Assembly (NCBI RefSeq): GCF_008000815.1
Contig: NZ_CP042806.1
Span: forward strand, 1,116,001-1,180,000
From: Terriglobus albidus
Lineage (GTDB): Bacteria > Acidobacteriota > Terriglobia > Terriglobales > Acidobacteriaceae
DNA: 64,000 nucleotides
Direction of reading: 5' to 3'
Shown: piece after piece, positions 17,123-26,521 of the stretch
Layout of the letters: the number at the start of each line of letters is the position of its first letter
Position numbering within the stretch: position 1 is the stretch's first letter
Notes under the pieces: model-generated
Database searches by the model: none
What the model was told of the DNA's origin: nothing
What the model saw: the letters and a program-made list of their open reading frames with translations, nothing else
Position numbers and translations under genes: made by a program

Positions 17123-19201
17123 ATGCGAAATACATTTTCTTTCTTGTTTTCCGTCCTACTTCTTTTTGCTGCGGTATTCCTCGATGTTCCGATGACTCGG
17201 GGGCAGTCTCTTGCTGCCGCGGTCGCAAGTACCCCCTCAGGTGGAACACTCGTTCTGTCGCCTGGGACATATACAGTAACGTCAAACATCTCACGCACAA
17301 CCCCTATCACTATTACCTGTCAGGGAGGAGCGATCATTCAATCGGATATAAATTTCCTTTCCCTTACTGGAGGCGCAGGGGGATCCGCAATTTCCGGGTG
17401 CGACTTCGAGCCGGTATCAACCTTCCATGTATGTACGGTCTCTCAAATAACATCCGGGGCATGCAGCTCCTACCCTGTCATCGCTCTTACTCGATTCCCA
17501 GGGGACGTCATTGGATATGAGCCCACGTCGAATGATGGCGACATTTGGCCGTATCTCACGGCAACACAAAAAAGCAACAACGGTCTTGGCCCACATATCA
17601 ATGCGTTCGTCCCAAACTTCACCTTTTCAGGTAACACCGGCAAACGATTATATGTACAGGTTGCTGGAGCGAGCTTCCAGGCATACAACAATAACTTTGT
17701 CGGGGGCCCTTCAACTTTCGGTTGCTTGGAAGACTCAGATAATAGTGGGCAGCAAGACATTACCGGGGTAAAGATTCACGACAATACAATTATTGATTGC
17801 CAGTATGCGGGCATCGCCGTTGGAAATACTTACGCGGCTGACATCTACAACAACCACATTGATTACAACGGCGGACCGGCAATTTTAACAATCCAGAGCT
17901 TTGCACAATTCGGAAATGTCTACTTCAACATTCACGACAATGAAGGAAGCTACAACTATCAGGGCGGCTTGGATGCGCAGGCCGACTTTCCCGCCACAGG
18001 AACCGAACCCACACATGGAATCATCCATCACAATAACTTCTCTAACAATGGGACAACTGCAACAAACGCACAGGGGATTGCGACCCTCGGCGACTACATA
18101 CAGGTAACAGATAATGTTCTCGAACATAATGCTTGCGGAGGATTTTCGCACTATGGCGGCAATTACCTTGTGTTTACGGGCAACATCATCTTCTCGAATT
18201 ATCCCAGTGGCCCATCCGGGTGCGGCATCAATAACGATGTCAATATCAACGCGATAGCCAACTCCTCTGGCAATAGCTATGGCCAGTCGCCTATCATTGC
18301 CCATAACCAGATATCGGCTGCTGGGAACTATGCAATTGATATAGAGCCAAGCATTACGAACCCTGTTCTAGTTGGAAATATAGCAACAGGGAAAACCATC
18401 CGCGTTCTGACACCCACACTCACTGAGTCCGGAGATTTTGATTCGAACGGCCCCATGGGAACTTTCCAGAAAAATTACCTCATGCCTGGCGAGTTCAGTA
18501 ACCAAGGCTGGTACCACCTCGGCACCATAGATCTGAATAGCGATCTCAATGTAACCATTTTCTTTGCCTCGGGCCACGGAGCAAATGTCGGATCGAACCA
18601 ACATGGATTCGGTATCTTTGAAGCACGCTCCGCAGGTGGCGCTGGAACTCCTAATATTTCGGGAGCCACATTGTGGAACTTCGGATCAAACGCCAACACC
18701 GCAATGCAACTGGTAGCGACCGGCGCTAGCACATCCGCCTCCAACACGAAATGGGAAGTCTGGATCCAGGCACAGAGCGGATCAAGCTGCTGCTCCTTTG
18801 CCAGCGGTGACTTCCGTGTCATGACGGGAGGAAATTCGACGTGGACGCCTGACCCGAGTCTCACCTATTCCTCATCAACTCCCGGAGTAACCCCAAATAC
18901 TTATGTCAATGTCGGTATTCAAAACTTTATCGATGCTTCCGGGACCATCTATCCTGCAAAGCTAAACCAAAGCCAGGGGAACGCGTTTGCTGGCACATGC
19001 AGCATGAGTGGCAGTAGCTCGTGTTCATTCAGTATCAACTTCCCATATGCCAACAACCCTATCGGCATCGCCTCGCCCCAAGGAGCAATTTATACGGGCG
19101 GCGCAGCCTCCTGCTCAGTATCTGGGACAACCGCAACCATCAACGTTCCAACCGCAAATTCACTCGTGTGGGGATGCGTGCTTGTTGGAAATCCCAACTA
19201 G
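17123..19201 (+). CDS. secreted right-handed parallel beta-helix protein
   Basis: A 692-residue exported protein. The start at 17123 is favoured by GAGG at 17113-17116 and opens a signal peptide (FSFLFSVLLLFAAVFLDVP). Residues about 60-400 repeat Asn-rich turns such as NNHIDYNGGPAIL, NIHDNEGSYNYQGG, HHNNFSNNGT and VTDNVLEHN, which is the ladder of a right-handed parallel beta-helix as in pectin lyases and related carbohydrate-active proteins. No catalytic set was recognised. The C-terminal third is Ser/Gly/Thr-rich with paired cysteines (CSMSGSSSCSFS). Base composition and codon use look more AT-rich than the neighbours, which hints at acquisition. The gene is isolated between two similar terminators. 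Confidence 0.8.
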   Translation: MRNTFSFLFSVLLLFAAVFLDVPMTRGQSLAAAVASTPSGGTLVLSPGTYTVTSNISRTTPITITCQGGAIIQSDINFLSLTGGAGGSAISGCDFEPVSTFHVCTVSQITSGACSSYPVIALTRFPGDVIGYEPTSNDGDIWPYLTATQKSNNGLGPHINAFVPNFTFSGNTGKRLYVQVAGASFQAYNNNFVGGPSTFGCLEDSDNSGQQDITGVKIHDNTIIDCQYAGIAVGNTYAADIYNNHIDYNGGPAILTIQSFAQFGNVYFNIHDNEGSYNYQGGLDAQADFPATGTEPTHGIIHHNNFSNNGTTATNAQGIATLGDYIQVTDNVLEHNACGGFSHYGGNYLVFTGNIIFSNYPSGPSGCGINNDVNINAIANSSGNSYGQSPIIAHNQISAAGNYAIDIEPSITNPVLVGNIATGKTIRVLTPTLTESGDFDSNGPMGTFQKNYLMPGEFSNQGWYHLGTIDLNSDLNVTIFFASGHGANVGSNQHGFGIFEARSAGGAGTPNISGATLWNFGSNANTAMQLVATGASTSASNTKWEVWIQAQSGSSCCSFASGDFRVMTGGNSTWTPDPSLTYSSSTPGVTPNTYVNVGIQNFIDASGTIYPAKLNQSQGNAFAGTCSMSGSSSCSFSINFPYANNPIGIASPQGAIYTGGAASCSVSGTTATINVPTANSLVWGCVLVGNPN

Positions 19202-19272
19202 CGCCTGGAAGGCCTGCCTGAATAAGTGTTCCGCACTCTTCTATAAACAAAGTTGGTTCGTGTTTCATCAAG

Positions 19273-19300
19273 AAAAGGTCGCCCGATGGCGGCCTTTTCG
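19273..19300 (+). terminator. intrinsic terminator after the beta-helix gene
   Basis: AAAAGGTCGCC and GGCGGCCTTTT pair with one T-G wobble around CGAT. It lies 70 bases after the stop and 14 bases before the convergent transporter gene's stop, so it may act for both. Confidence 0.8.
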
Positions 19301-19313
19301 TTATCTACTCGTT

Positions 19314-21263
19314 TTAGTCCGTGGAAGCGGCCAACACTCCTGGTCGCCGTGGCCCCCTCGTCGCCTGACTCCGTTCCGCAGCCGCCAGCGCTTCCTGATC
19401 GCCCCTCTCGACATACCAGGGCACGTTGATCACCATCATGCGTTTGGTGCCTCTCAGGAAAAGCGTGGCTTTGATTATCGCCGACCGCTGGTTATGCAGC
19501 AGATGGTGATACCAGCGGCGCTCGACCAACTCTGGAATCACGACGGCAATCAGGCTGTCGGGATTCTGCCGTTCGACCTCGAAGACGAACTTTAACACCG
19601 GATGCACCACGAAGCGATACGGCGAATGCAGCGTCGTGAGCGTCGGTGCGGGCACTCCGGCCACCCGCGCCGGCTCTTCCACCACCTCAGGCCATTGCGA
19701 CTCCAGCATGGTGTGGCTGCCGCATCCATCCACATGTACTGCACGCACATCGGAAGAGATACGCATCGCGAATGAAAGCGCCTTGCGCGAGACCCGGCTC
19801 CAGCGATCGATCGGCAGAATGACGATGGGTTCTTCCTTCGATCGCACCGTCAGCGGAGCACACGTGGTGATGTTCTTCGCCACACGATGATAGTGAAGGC
19901 GGATAGAAACCATCAGGGCATATAGAACAGGAATGAGGATGAGCGTGATCCAGGCGCCGTCTCTGAACTTGGCCACCATCACGATCAGAACAGTCATGCC
20001 AGTAGCAGCAGCGCCAATGGCATTGACGCTCGCCATCGCAAACTTCTTACGCCGCCACCAGTGCACCACCATACCCGCTTGCGAGAGAGTAAAAGCCAGG
20101 AACGCGCCGACGGCAAAGAGCGGAATCAATCGATCGGTAATGCCGCCAAAGCCAATCAGCAGAGCTCCGGCGAAGACGGTAAGGGCCACGATGCCGTGGG
20201 TATAGACCAGCCGGCGGCCACGCACGCGAAAGACCGAGGGAAGAAAACTATCGAGCGCCATTACCCGGCACAGACGCGGAAAGTCAGCGTACGAGGTATT
20301 GGCCGAAAGGCACAGCACCAGCGTGATTCCAATCATCGCGAAGTAGTAGAAGGTGCCGCGCCCCGCAACCGCGCCCAACAGGATGGAGAGCACGCTCTGG
20401 TATCCCGGGGCCGTTGGATCAGTGGCCGTCACACCATAGGCGTGAACCAGCCATGCCAGCCCTGCAAGCAGTGCGATGAGCACACCGATGATGATGGTGA
20501 GTGAGCGTTTCGCAAGGTTCGATGCCGGCTGCTGAAAGGCCGTGACGCCGTTGCTTACCGCTTCGACTCCTGTCATTGCGGTACATCCACTGGCGAATGC
20601 CTTAAGCACCAACCAGAGACCAGGCACTGCAAGTGTGGCGGCGCTCGGAAGCGGAAGAGCGACAACAGGAACCACGTGACCATGCGACGAAAGGATCTTC
20701 CATCCGCCAGCCACAATCAACGCAACCAGGGCGAAGACAAACCAGTATGTGGGAAGAACGAAGGCGACACCGGTATCTTTCACGCCGCGGAGGTTGAGAA
20801 ACGCCAGCAGCAACAGGATGCCGACACAAAGCGCCACCATGTGAGACTGCAGCGCGGGTACAGCCGAGACGATCGCACCGACACCGGCGGCAATGCCTAC
20901 GGCGACGTTGAGGATGTAATCAATCATCAGCGCTGCGCCGGCCAGCAGGCCGAAGGTTGTACCCAGATTGGCTCCGGCCACGGAATACGATCCACCGCCA
21001 TTGGGATAAGCATCGATGGTCTGCCGGTAGGAGAAGAAGACGATGGTCAACAGTAGGATGACAACGGCAGTAATGGGAAGCAGATAGGAACTGCCCAGAA
21101 ACCCTAGTGGGATAAGAAGGGTCAACGCAGCTTCAGGACCATACGCCGCGGAGCTAAGGGCATCGAGCCCGAAGACCGCTACGCCTGTCTTTGCTGAGAT
21201 TCGTTGTCCGTGTTCTTCTTCCGTTGCAAGGGCTGAACCTACCACCTTATCGAGAATCGACAT
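19314..21263 (-). CDS. APC-superfamily transporter, KimA-like potassium importer
   Basis: A 649-residue inner membrane protein with about twelve membrane segments and a cytoplasmic C-terminal domain. Many stretches match the Bacillus potassium importer KimA: ALSSAAYGPEAALT, FFSYRQTIDAYPNGGGSYSV, LVLKAFASGCTAMTGVEAVS, IPLFAVGAFLAFTLSQAGM and, in the C-terminal domain, TTLHSPYRFVVHPVLKFV and WYHHLLHNQRSA. In Bacillus this domain and the gene's riboswitch respond to c-di-AMP; I find no such riboswitch here. General annotation as amino acid permease is common for this family. A small one-helix protein is encoded directly upstream, probably in the same transcript. Confidence 0.85.
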   Translation of the reverse strand: MSILDKVVGSALATEEEHGQRISAKTGVAVFGLDALSSAAYGPEAALTLLIPLGFLGSSYLLPITAVVILLLTIVFFSYRQTIDAYPNGGGSYSVAGANLGTTFGLLAGAALMIDYILNVAVGIAAGVGAIVSAVPALQSHMVALCVGILLLLAFLNLRGVKDTGVAFVLPTYWFVFALVALIVAGGWKILSSHGHVVPVVALPLPSAATLAVPGLWLVLKAFASGCTAMTGVEAVSNGVTAFQQPASNLAKRSLTIIIGVLIALLAGLAWLVHAYGVTATDPTAPGYQSVLSILLGAVAGRGTFYYFAMIGITLVLCLSANTSYADFPRLCRVMALDSFLPSVFRVRGRRLVYTHGIVALTVFAGALLIGFGGITDRLIPLFAVGAFLAFTLSQAGMVVHWWRRKKFAMASVNAIGAAATGMTVLIVMVAKFRDGAWITLILIPVLYALMVSIRLHYHRVAKNITTCAPLTVRSKEEPIVILPIDRWSRVSRKALSFAMRISSDVRAVHVDGCGSHTMLESQWPEVVEEPARVAGVPAPTLTTLHSPYRFVVHPVLKFVFEVERQNPDSLIAVVIPELVERRWYHHLLHNQRSAIIKATLFLRGTKRMMVINVPWYVERGDQEALAAAERSQATRGPRRPGVLAASTD

Positions 21264-21293
21264 TATGAACCATGCTCTCTGGCAGTCGCTCTT

Positions 21294-21494
21294 CTATCGG
21301 AGGGTGTGTCGGAAAAAACTCAGAAGGGTGAAGAAGATAACGCCGGCGCCGAAGACAAACAGAGCTGCGATAACAATAGGCCACACGGCCCCTTCTTTCG
21401 CCGGAAATGCCTCTTCGTCGAACTTATGCCGCCTGCCAGCAAACATAAGAAAGATGCGATTGCCGTAACCCGTCTTCAACATCGGCGACTTCAT
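21294..21494 (-). CDS. small single-helix membrane protein
   Basis: A 66-residue open frame 30 bases upstream of the KimA-like gene on the same strand. It has a polar N-terminus and one hydrophobic helix, VWPIVIAALFVFGAGVIFF, then a basic tail, so it would insert in the membrane. GGGGG lies five bases before its ATG. Nothing else in the family list fits; a KdpF-like role beside a potassium transporter is conceivable but is only a guess. It could also be non-coding. Confidence 0.5.
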   Translation of the reverse strand: MKSPMLKTGYGNRIFLMFAGRRHKFDEEAFPAKEGAVWPIVIAALFVFGAGVIFFTLLSFFRHTLR

Positions 21495-21584
21495 AGGCGC
21501 CCCCGACCGAATGCGTCGATTCTCATTCTCGGACGGAAAGTATAAGAAGTGCGTAAAGATGAGTGCAAATCGCGCCCGGAAACC

Positions 21585-21736
21585 AGAGCGATTCTCCTAA
21601 AGGTGTAGAGCGGAGTATCGGGGTCCCCAGCGAACTTGTTCGCTGGGGTGAAGTCTTGGCTGTTTGGGCCGTTTTCCCGCGAAGAAAACGGCATTCGCAG
21701 ATTTATCCAGAGCTACAGTATTAGGAGAATTGCTCT
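21585..21736. repeat. MITE-like element with 16-bp terminal inverted repeats
   Basis: AGAGCGATTCTCCTAA (21585-21600) and TTAGGAGAATTGCTCT (21721-21736) are inverted copies with one mismatch. Inside are CGGGGTCCCCAGCGAACTTG with GTTCGCTGGGGT, and a hairpin GCCGTTTTC/GAAAACGGC near 21669. The right end overlaps the last two bases of the diguanylate cyclase gene, so it supplies its stop region. Confidence 0.75.
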
Positions 21737-24626
21737 AAACGCCGACTTCGGCGAACCGGATGCAGTCGCGGCCGTCGGCCTTGGCCTGATACAGCGCTTC
21801 GTCGGCTGCGTGAATCGCCTGCTCCCGCGTCATATCGGGATAGACCTCTGCTACGCCAAAGCTGCAGGTAACCCAGATACTTCCACCGGTGATGGCATAT
21901 GGATCCTGGTTGATGATCTTGCGCAGCACTTCCAGGCGCTCGCCGGCCTGCTCCAGGCTGAGACCGGGAAAGACCATCAACAACTCTTCGCCGCCGAAGC
22001 GGCCGATGAAGTCATAGGACCGCACCCAGCTCTCGATCCTTGCGGTAACCGTACGCAATACCTCATCGCCGGCAAGATGACCGTAGTTGTCATTGATGCG
22101 CTTGAAGTAATCGAGATCCGCAAGAACGATGATCAGCGGCTCGCCACTCCGATCCGCACGCTCCCGCTCGCGATCCAGAATATCCAGGATGGTGTGACGG
22201 TTCCACAGCCGCGTCAGTCCATCACGCTCAGCCCTCTCTCGCAGCTCTTCGCGAGCCGCGAGAAGCTCGTTCTTTTCGTTGCGCAGCTCTTCTGTACGAA
22301 GAGCAACAACGTGCTCGAGTTCATGCTGCCTACGCCGCAGATGCGTTGTACGCCACAGCCAGAGCGCAATGGCGATCAGCACAGCAAGCATCAGCGCGGC
22401 TGCATACGCCCAAGCGCTACGCCACCATGGTGGGCGGATAACCAGATCGAAGCTGACCGGAGCTGAGCGCACACCGTGCCCCAGGTTTTCGGCATAGAAC
22501 TCGAAGTGATACTGCCCCGGAGGCAGCGCGGCAAACCTCACCGTGCGCTCATGCGTTGTCTGCCAGTCGTCTTCGTGCCCGGCGAGGCGATAAGTGAATC
22601 GCAGGTTATAAGGCGCTGGATCTTCTGCAACCTGAAAGCTGACGTCGAGCGCTCCACGCTCCCACGCGAGACTCGCAGCGTGCGATGGATCGATGGCTTT
22701 GCCGGCAAAGTTGGCAGACCGTATCTGCGCGTGCAGCGACTCTTCCTGGAAGAGCTTTTCCGGGTGCAGAAAATGCGTGATGCCGCGGCTGGTGCCAATC
22801 CATACACCACCATCGGGATCAGCCAGGAACGCATATGCGTCCGTATCGTCCGCAATCAGGCCATCATCTTCGGTAATGTGCAGCCAGGTGCGGCCATTGA
22901 AGATATCGAGCCCCTGGTCCGTGCCGAACCACACCCATCCTCGGCTATCTGTCGCCAGGATGTAGTGCGTTCGCAGATGGCTCGACGGCGTAATCACAGG
23001 CTCCTCGGAAACAATCTCTCCATCTTTGATCTGAAAACGCCGTAGATAGCCGTTGGTGGAATTTGCCCATAGCCGCTGCTGCCTGTCGATGGTGGAGACG
23101 AAGGAGCTCTCCAGCACTGACTTGCCATCCCGTTGTGGCAGGCTCCATGTGCCGTCGACTGCGCGCCGGATAAGCTGCCCAGGAGAGATAAACCAGAGAT
23201 TGCCGTTAGCGTCTTCGTTTCCTCCGGGAGTACTGTCTGAGTCCCGCACCAGAAGAGCATCCGGCTGCACCTTGCCCGTTGCAACATCGACACGGTAGAT
23301 CCCCTCCCAGGTGCAGAGCCACAGATGGCCTTTGCTGTCAGGCAGCATGCTGGTGATGTGTGGAAGGTCATGAGCCTGCAGCACCGGCTCGCCTCCATTG
23401 CGGAATCGCAACAGGCCGCCAACAGAGGTCCCCGCCCAGACGGTGCCATCAGCGGTTGTTACGAGGGACCGCGTCTGCTGTGCATCGCTGTTGCGGTAGC
23501 TCTTTACCACCAGGCCGTCCTGCAATACGTCAATGCCGGCAACGCCGCCGATCCAGACGCGACCCTGATGGTCGCGGGTCACCGCATAGATCAGGTTGCT
23601 GGCCAGCCCTGTGGTGCGCGTCCAGTGCTCCGTCTGTCCGTAGCCCACCCAGCGCATGACGCCGATCGCCGCACGTCCGATCCAGACAGAACCGTTACGA
23701 TCAGTACGAACAAACGAGATGGGATAACCGGTGTATTGCCCTGGCCGATAGTTGGTCCATCGGTTGCCATCCCAGCTGGCGACCTCGTCTCCCAGAAAGG
23801 TGAGGATTCGGCCGTCTTTATCTTCGGCCAGCGAGGCGAGATCGGCATCCTGCCTCAGACGGAGAGAGTCCGGGTTGTCGCGAAGGATAAACCGTTCCCC
23901 ATGCATCACGGAGGTGTGTTGCCGGCCACGAGCCCATACCGCGCCCTGCCGATCTTTCAGAAAAGCCGTCCAATCATCGGGCGGCAGATCGTCCCATACG
24001 GTGACCTTGCCGTTCTCGATGCGGCAGATCTTCTGTTCGCAACCCGTCCAGATCGCACCATCGCGATCCATGCTGAGATGTTCAAGCTTCCTCAGCTCCG
24101 GATGCGCCCGTATCTCCGCCTCTGGCAGGTACGGCGTTCTTTCCCATCCTTCTGCTTTCTGCCGGATTCTCTCGATTCGCCCCTCAACAATAAGGAGGGC
24201 TTCCCCCTTGCGGATGGGCACGACCTCATCGACCGCCACCTTTGCAACTTCAGCAAGGGCGCCGGGGCGGCCGTAGCGCAAAGAGGAGTTCGTAGCGACC
24301 CACATCCCGTCTGCCGCGTCGATCTTCAGATGCCCCAGTGCTTCCTTCTCGGGCACCAGCTCGGTATGTTCCTCAAGACTGTGGCCGTTAAAGCGGTACA
24401 GTGCATGCCGTGTGCAGAACCATAGGGAGCCGTCCGCATCCTGCTCCATGCAGAAGATGGCGCGGTCTTTGAAGCCTGACGACTGGTCGTAGACCTGAAA
24501 CGAATACTCCTGCGCGCAGGCCGCCGCACACAGCACGGCCATCGGCGCCAGCCTGCTCGACCAACGCAGAACAGATTGCAGCAACTTGATCACGGCGTTG
24601 AGGAAAGGTGAATCAACCTGCATCAT
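21735..24626 (-). CDS. propeller-type sensor diguanylate cyclase
   Basis: A 963-residue sensor that makes c-di-GMP. After a signal segment (about 15-40, ending CAAACAQE) come two-component-regulator-propeller repeats (about 45-640; motifs DGSLWFCTRHALYRF, GSVWIGRAAIGVMRW and GWVWFGTDQGLDIF), a Y_Y_Y domain (YNLRFTYRLAGHEDDWQTT), one membrane helix (about 745-765), a short coiled linker and a C-terminal GGDEF domain. The active motif is GRFGGEELLMVF, and the inhibitory I-site RSYD stands five residues before it, so a feedback-controlled active cyclase is likely. Such propeller sensors are common for carbohydrate sensing in Bacteroidetes and Acidobacteria; the ligand is unknown. The stop overlaps a repeat element. 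Confidence 0.9.
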   Translation of the reverse strand: MMQVDSPFLNAVIKLLQSVLRWSSRLAPMAVLCAAACAQEYSFQVYDQSSGFKDRAIFCMEQDADGSLWFCTRHALYRFNGHSLEEHTELVPEKEALGHLKIDAADGMWVATNSSLRYGRPGALAEVAKVAVDEVVPIRKGEALLIVEGRIERIRQKAEGWERTPYLPEAEIRAHPELRKLEHLSMDRDGAIWTGCEQKICRIENGKVTVWDDLPPDDWTAFLKDRQGAVWARGRQHTSVMHGERFILRDNPDSLRLRQDADLASLAEDKDGRILTFLGDEVASWDGNRWTNYRPGQYTGYPISFVRTDRNGSVWIGRAAIGVMRWVGYGQTEHWTRTTGLASNLIYAVTRDHQGRVWIGGVAGIDVLQDGLVVKSYRNSDAQQTRSLVTTADGTVWAGTSVGGLLRFRNGGEPVLQAHDLPHITSMLPDSKGHLWLCTWEGIYRVDVATGKVQPDALLVRDSDSTPGGNEDANGNLWFISPGQLIRRAVDGTWSLPQRDGKSVLESSFVSTIDRQQRLWANSTNGYLRRFQIKDGEIVSEEPVITPSSHLRTHYILATDSRGWVWFGTDQGLDIFNGRTWLHITEDDGLIADDTDAYAFLADPDGGVWIGTSRGITHFLHPEKLFQEESLHAQIRSANFAGKAIDPSHAASLAWERGALDVSFQVAEDPAPYNLRFTYRLAGHEDDWQTTHERTVRFAALPPGQYHFEFYAENLGHGVRSAPVSFDLVIRPPWWRSAWAYAAALMLAVLIAIALWLWRTTHLRRRQHELEHVVALRTEELRNEKNELLAAREELRERAERDGLTRLWNRHTILDILDRERERADRSGEPLIIVLADLDYFKRINDNYGHLAGDEVLRTVTARIESWVRSYDFIGRFGGEELLMVFPGLSLEQAGERLEVLRKIINQDPYAITGGSIWVTCSFGVAEVYPDMTREQAIHAADEALYQAKADGRDCIRFAEVGV

Positions 24627-24720
24627 CGCATGCAGAGCCGCGATTTTGACCCACTGTCATTGGTAACCCCTACCCATTGGTAACCTTCATGACATACACG
24701 AATGGCTTAGATGCATTGCC

Positions 24721-24830
24721 TTTGTTTGTCATTTCGTAGCGACCACAGGGAACGGAGAAATCTGCTTTCTCCCCCGCATCTTTCAGGGGACGAAATAAAA
24801 GCAGATCCCTGCGGGATGACAAAAAAAGCG
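24721..24830. repeat. MITE-like palindromic element, second copy
   Basis: TGTCATTTCGTAGCG at 24727-24741 opens an element that closes with GGGATGACAAAAAAAG near 24813-24828. Inside are AGAAATCTGCTTT and AAAGCAGATCCCT. It fills most of the gap between the cyclase start and the amidohydrolase stop. Confidence 0.65.
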
Positions 24831-24841
24831 ATACGCCCTGG

Positions 24842-25744
24842 CTAACGGCTCGACGGCCACACTCGCTGCGCGGTGCGATAGAGGACATCCTTCCTCTCTT
24901 CCGCATTGAAAAACGGGATCTCTTCGCGATAGAGCGCCAGCCGTTGTTCGTAACTTGCGAGCTCTGTCTTAATAGGCCAGTCGGTGCCGCCCATAATGCG
25001 CTGGGATCCGAAAGCATCGCGAATCCGCGCCACCATCTCATAGCTGTCGCGGAACGGATAACCCTGCTTCGAGAGCGACCAAAGATGTGTGATCTTGACG
25101 AAAACCCGCGGATAACGAGCCAGATCCAACAACCTAGCAAGCGAAGCTGTATCTCCGATGGAACAGTCGGCCATGTGGTCGATCACGACCGTAAGTCCCT
25201 GATTTTTGTCGATTAGGGGACGCACGTCCGGCAACCGCGAAGCCGGCAGCAGCAGCGTCATAGGTACGTGCAACCGCTCACACTGAGCCCACAACGAATA
25301 CATGCGCGGTCTGCGAATCCAATCACCGGAGGCATCGGCAGCGGGGCTCAAGCGCACGCCGTCGCATCCCTGTGACACCCAGTAGATCAACTGGTCCGCA
25401 GCATCCGGGGTCTCTGGATTGACGCGACACACCCCGGCGAACTTTCCGGGAAACCGCTTGAGGCAATCCACCAGATAGCGGTTGTCCCACTTGTAATGGA
25501 TCACCTGAATCAGGACGGTGCGCGCAACCTGGTTGGCCTCCATGCGCCGCAGCAGCGTCTCGACTGAAGCGTCCACGCCCTCCGGCACGTTGGCTCCTTC
25601 TGCAAACGGGAAGCGTGGATCTTTGATCCAGACATGTACATGGGAATCGATAGTCTGCGGCGCGGCCTCTGCCATCGCAGGCAGAGCAGCACCTGCCATG
25701 AGCACCCCTGTGCTTGCGAGAAAGGCCCGGCGGCTGTGAATCAT
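24842..25744 (-). CDS. exported amidohydrolase-family (amidohydrolase 2) TIM barrel protein
   Basis: A 300-residue metal-dependent hydrolase or decarboxylase-type protein. The start at 25744 follows GGGAGGAAGC; it opens MIHSRRAFLASTGVLMAG, whose SRRAFL motif is a Tat signal. The metal motif is TIDSHVHVW, followed by conserved His-containing strands (LTVVIDHMADCSI) and the closing RIMGGTDWPIKTEL with the catalytic Asp. Substrates of this group include lactones and aromatic acids; none can be assigned here. The gene stands alone, with a repeat between it and the cyclase. Confidence 0.84.
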   Translation of the reverse strand: MIHSRRAFLASTGVLMAGAALPAMAEAAPQTIDSHVHVWIKDPRFPFAEGANVPEGVDASVETLLRRMEANQVARTVLIQVIHYKWDNRYLVDCLKRFPGKFAGVCRVNPETPDAADQLIYWVSQGCDGVRLSPAADASGDWIRRPRMYSLWAQCERLHVPMTLLLPASRLPDVRPLIDKNQGLTVVIDHMADCSIGDTASLARLLDLARYPRVFVKITHLWSLSKQGYPFRDSYEMVARIRDAFGSQRIMGGTDWPIKTELASYEQRLALYREEIPFFNAEERKDVLYRTAQRVWPSSR

Positions 25745-25865
25745 GCTTCCTCCCGGCACAGCCACGATACCGTGTGCCGATTACACCCGCAACGGCTGCA
25801 TCTCACCTTCCGGCAGCCGCATCGGATAGCATGGTGCCGCACCATACGCCGTATCAGGAGGGCTG

Positions 25866-26513
25866 ATGTCGAAGGTTCGTGTCGCAGGGTTTGGAGTATC
25901 CATCGATGGTTTCAGTGCAGGGTTGGAGCAGAGTCTTAACGATCCAATAGGTAAAGGCGGTTTTGAGATCTTTCAGTGGTTCTTTCACACCAGGACCTTC
26001 AAGGCCATGCATAGTGATGATGGCGGCGGCTCCACGGATGTGGACGACAGCTTCGCCCATCGCGGCATGGACAACTTCGGCGCCTTTATCCTGGGCCGCA
26101 ATATGTTTGGCCCGGTCCGTGGACCGTGGCCGGATGACTCCTGGAAAGGCTGGTGGGGATCGAACCCGCCGTATCATGCTCCTACTTTTGTTCTGACACA
26201 CTATGAGCGTCCACCGCTTGTGATGGAAGGCGGCACAACCTTCTTCTTCGTTACCGGCGGCATTGAAGAAGCGCTGCAACGCGCCAAGGCTGCCGCAAAA
26301 GATAAGGACGTAAAGATCGGCGGAGGCGTTTCGACAGTGCGCGAATACGTGCGCGCCGGACACGTCGACTCGATTCATCTGGCAGTATCGCCCGTCTTCC
26401 TCGGGAAAGGCGAACCACTCTTCCACGGCATCGACCTGCCGGCACTGGGCTTCTCTGTAACGGAGAAGGTTGTCACCGAGAAGGCAACGCACATCGTCCT
26501 GGACAAACAGTAG
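25866..26513 (+). CDS. dihydrofolate reductase/RibD C-terminal family protein
   Basis: A 215-residue reductase-like protein of the RibD_C group, NADPH-binding by family. The ATG at 25866 follows CAGGAGGGCTG. Conserved parts are VAGFGVSIDGFSAG, RGMDNFGAFILGRNMFGP, PTFVLTHYERPPLVMEGGT, KDKDVKIGGGVSTVREY and HLAVSPVFLGKGEPLF. These proteins are often called DHFR-like but most are not housekeeping FolA; the substrate is unknown. It is transcribed away from the amidohydrolase across 121 bases. Confidence 0.86.
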   Translation: MSKVRVAGFGVSIDGFSAGLEQSLNDPIGKGGFEIFQWFFHTRTFKAMHSDDGGGSTDVDDSFAHRGMDNFGAFILGRNMFGPVRGPWPDDSWKGWWGSNPPYHAPTFVLTHYERPPLVMEGGTTFFFVTGGIEEALQRAKAAAKDKDVKIGGGVSTVREYVRAGHVDSIHLAVSPVFLGKGEPLFHGIDLPALGFSVTEKVVTEKATHIVLDKQ

Positions 26514-26521
26514 AGATTATT

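Noticed and set aside
21495-21584. Search for a ydaO-type c-di-AMP riboswitch before the KimA-like gene
   Set aside because: None of the conserved elements of that riboswitch is seen in the upstream 90 bases.
26150-26172. GGTGGGGATCGAACCCGCC looks like the T-arm end of a tRNA
   Set aside because: It codes for a conserved part of the DHFR-like protein (WGSNPPYHAP) and no acceptor or anticodon stem can be formed around it.
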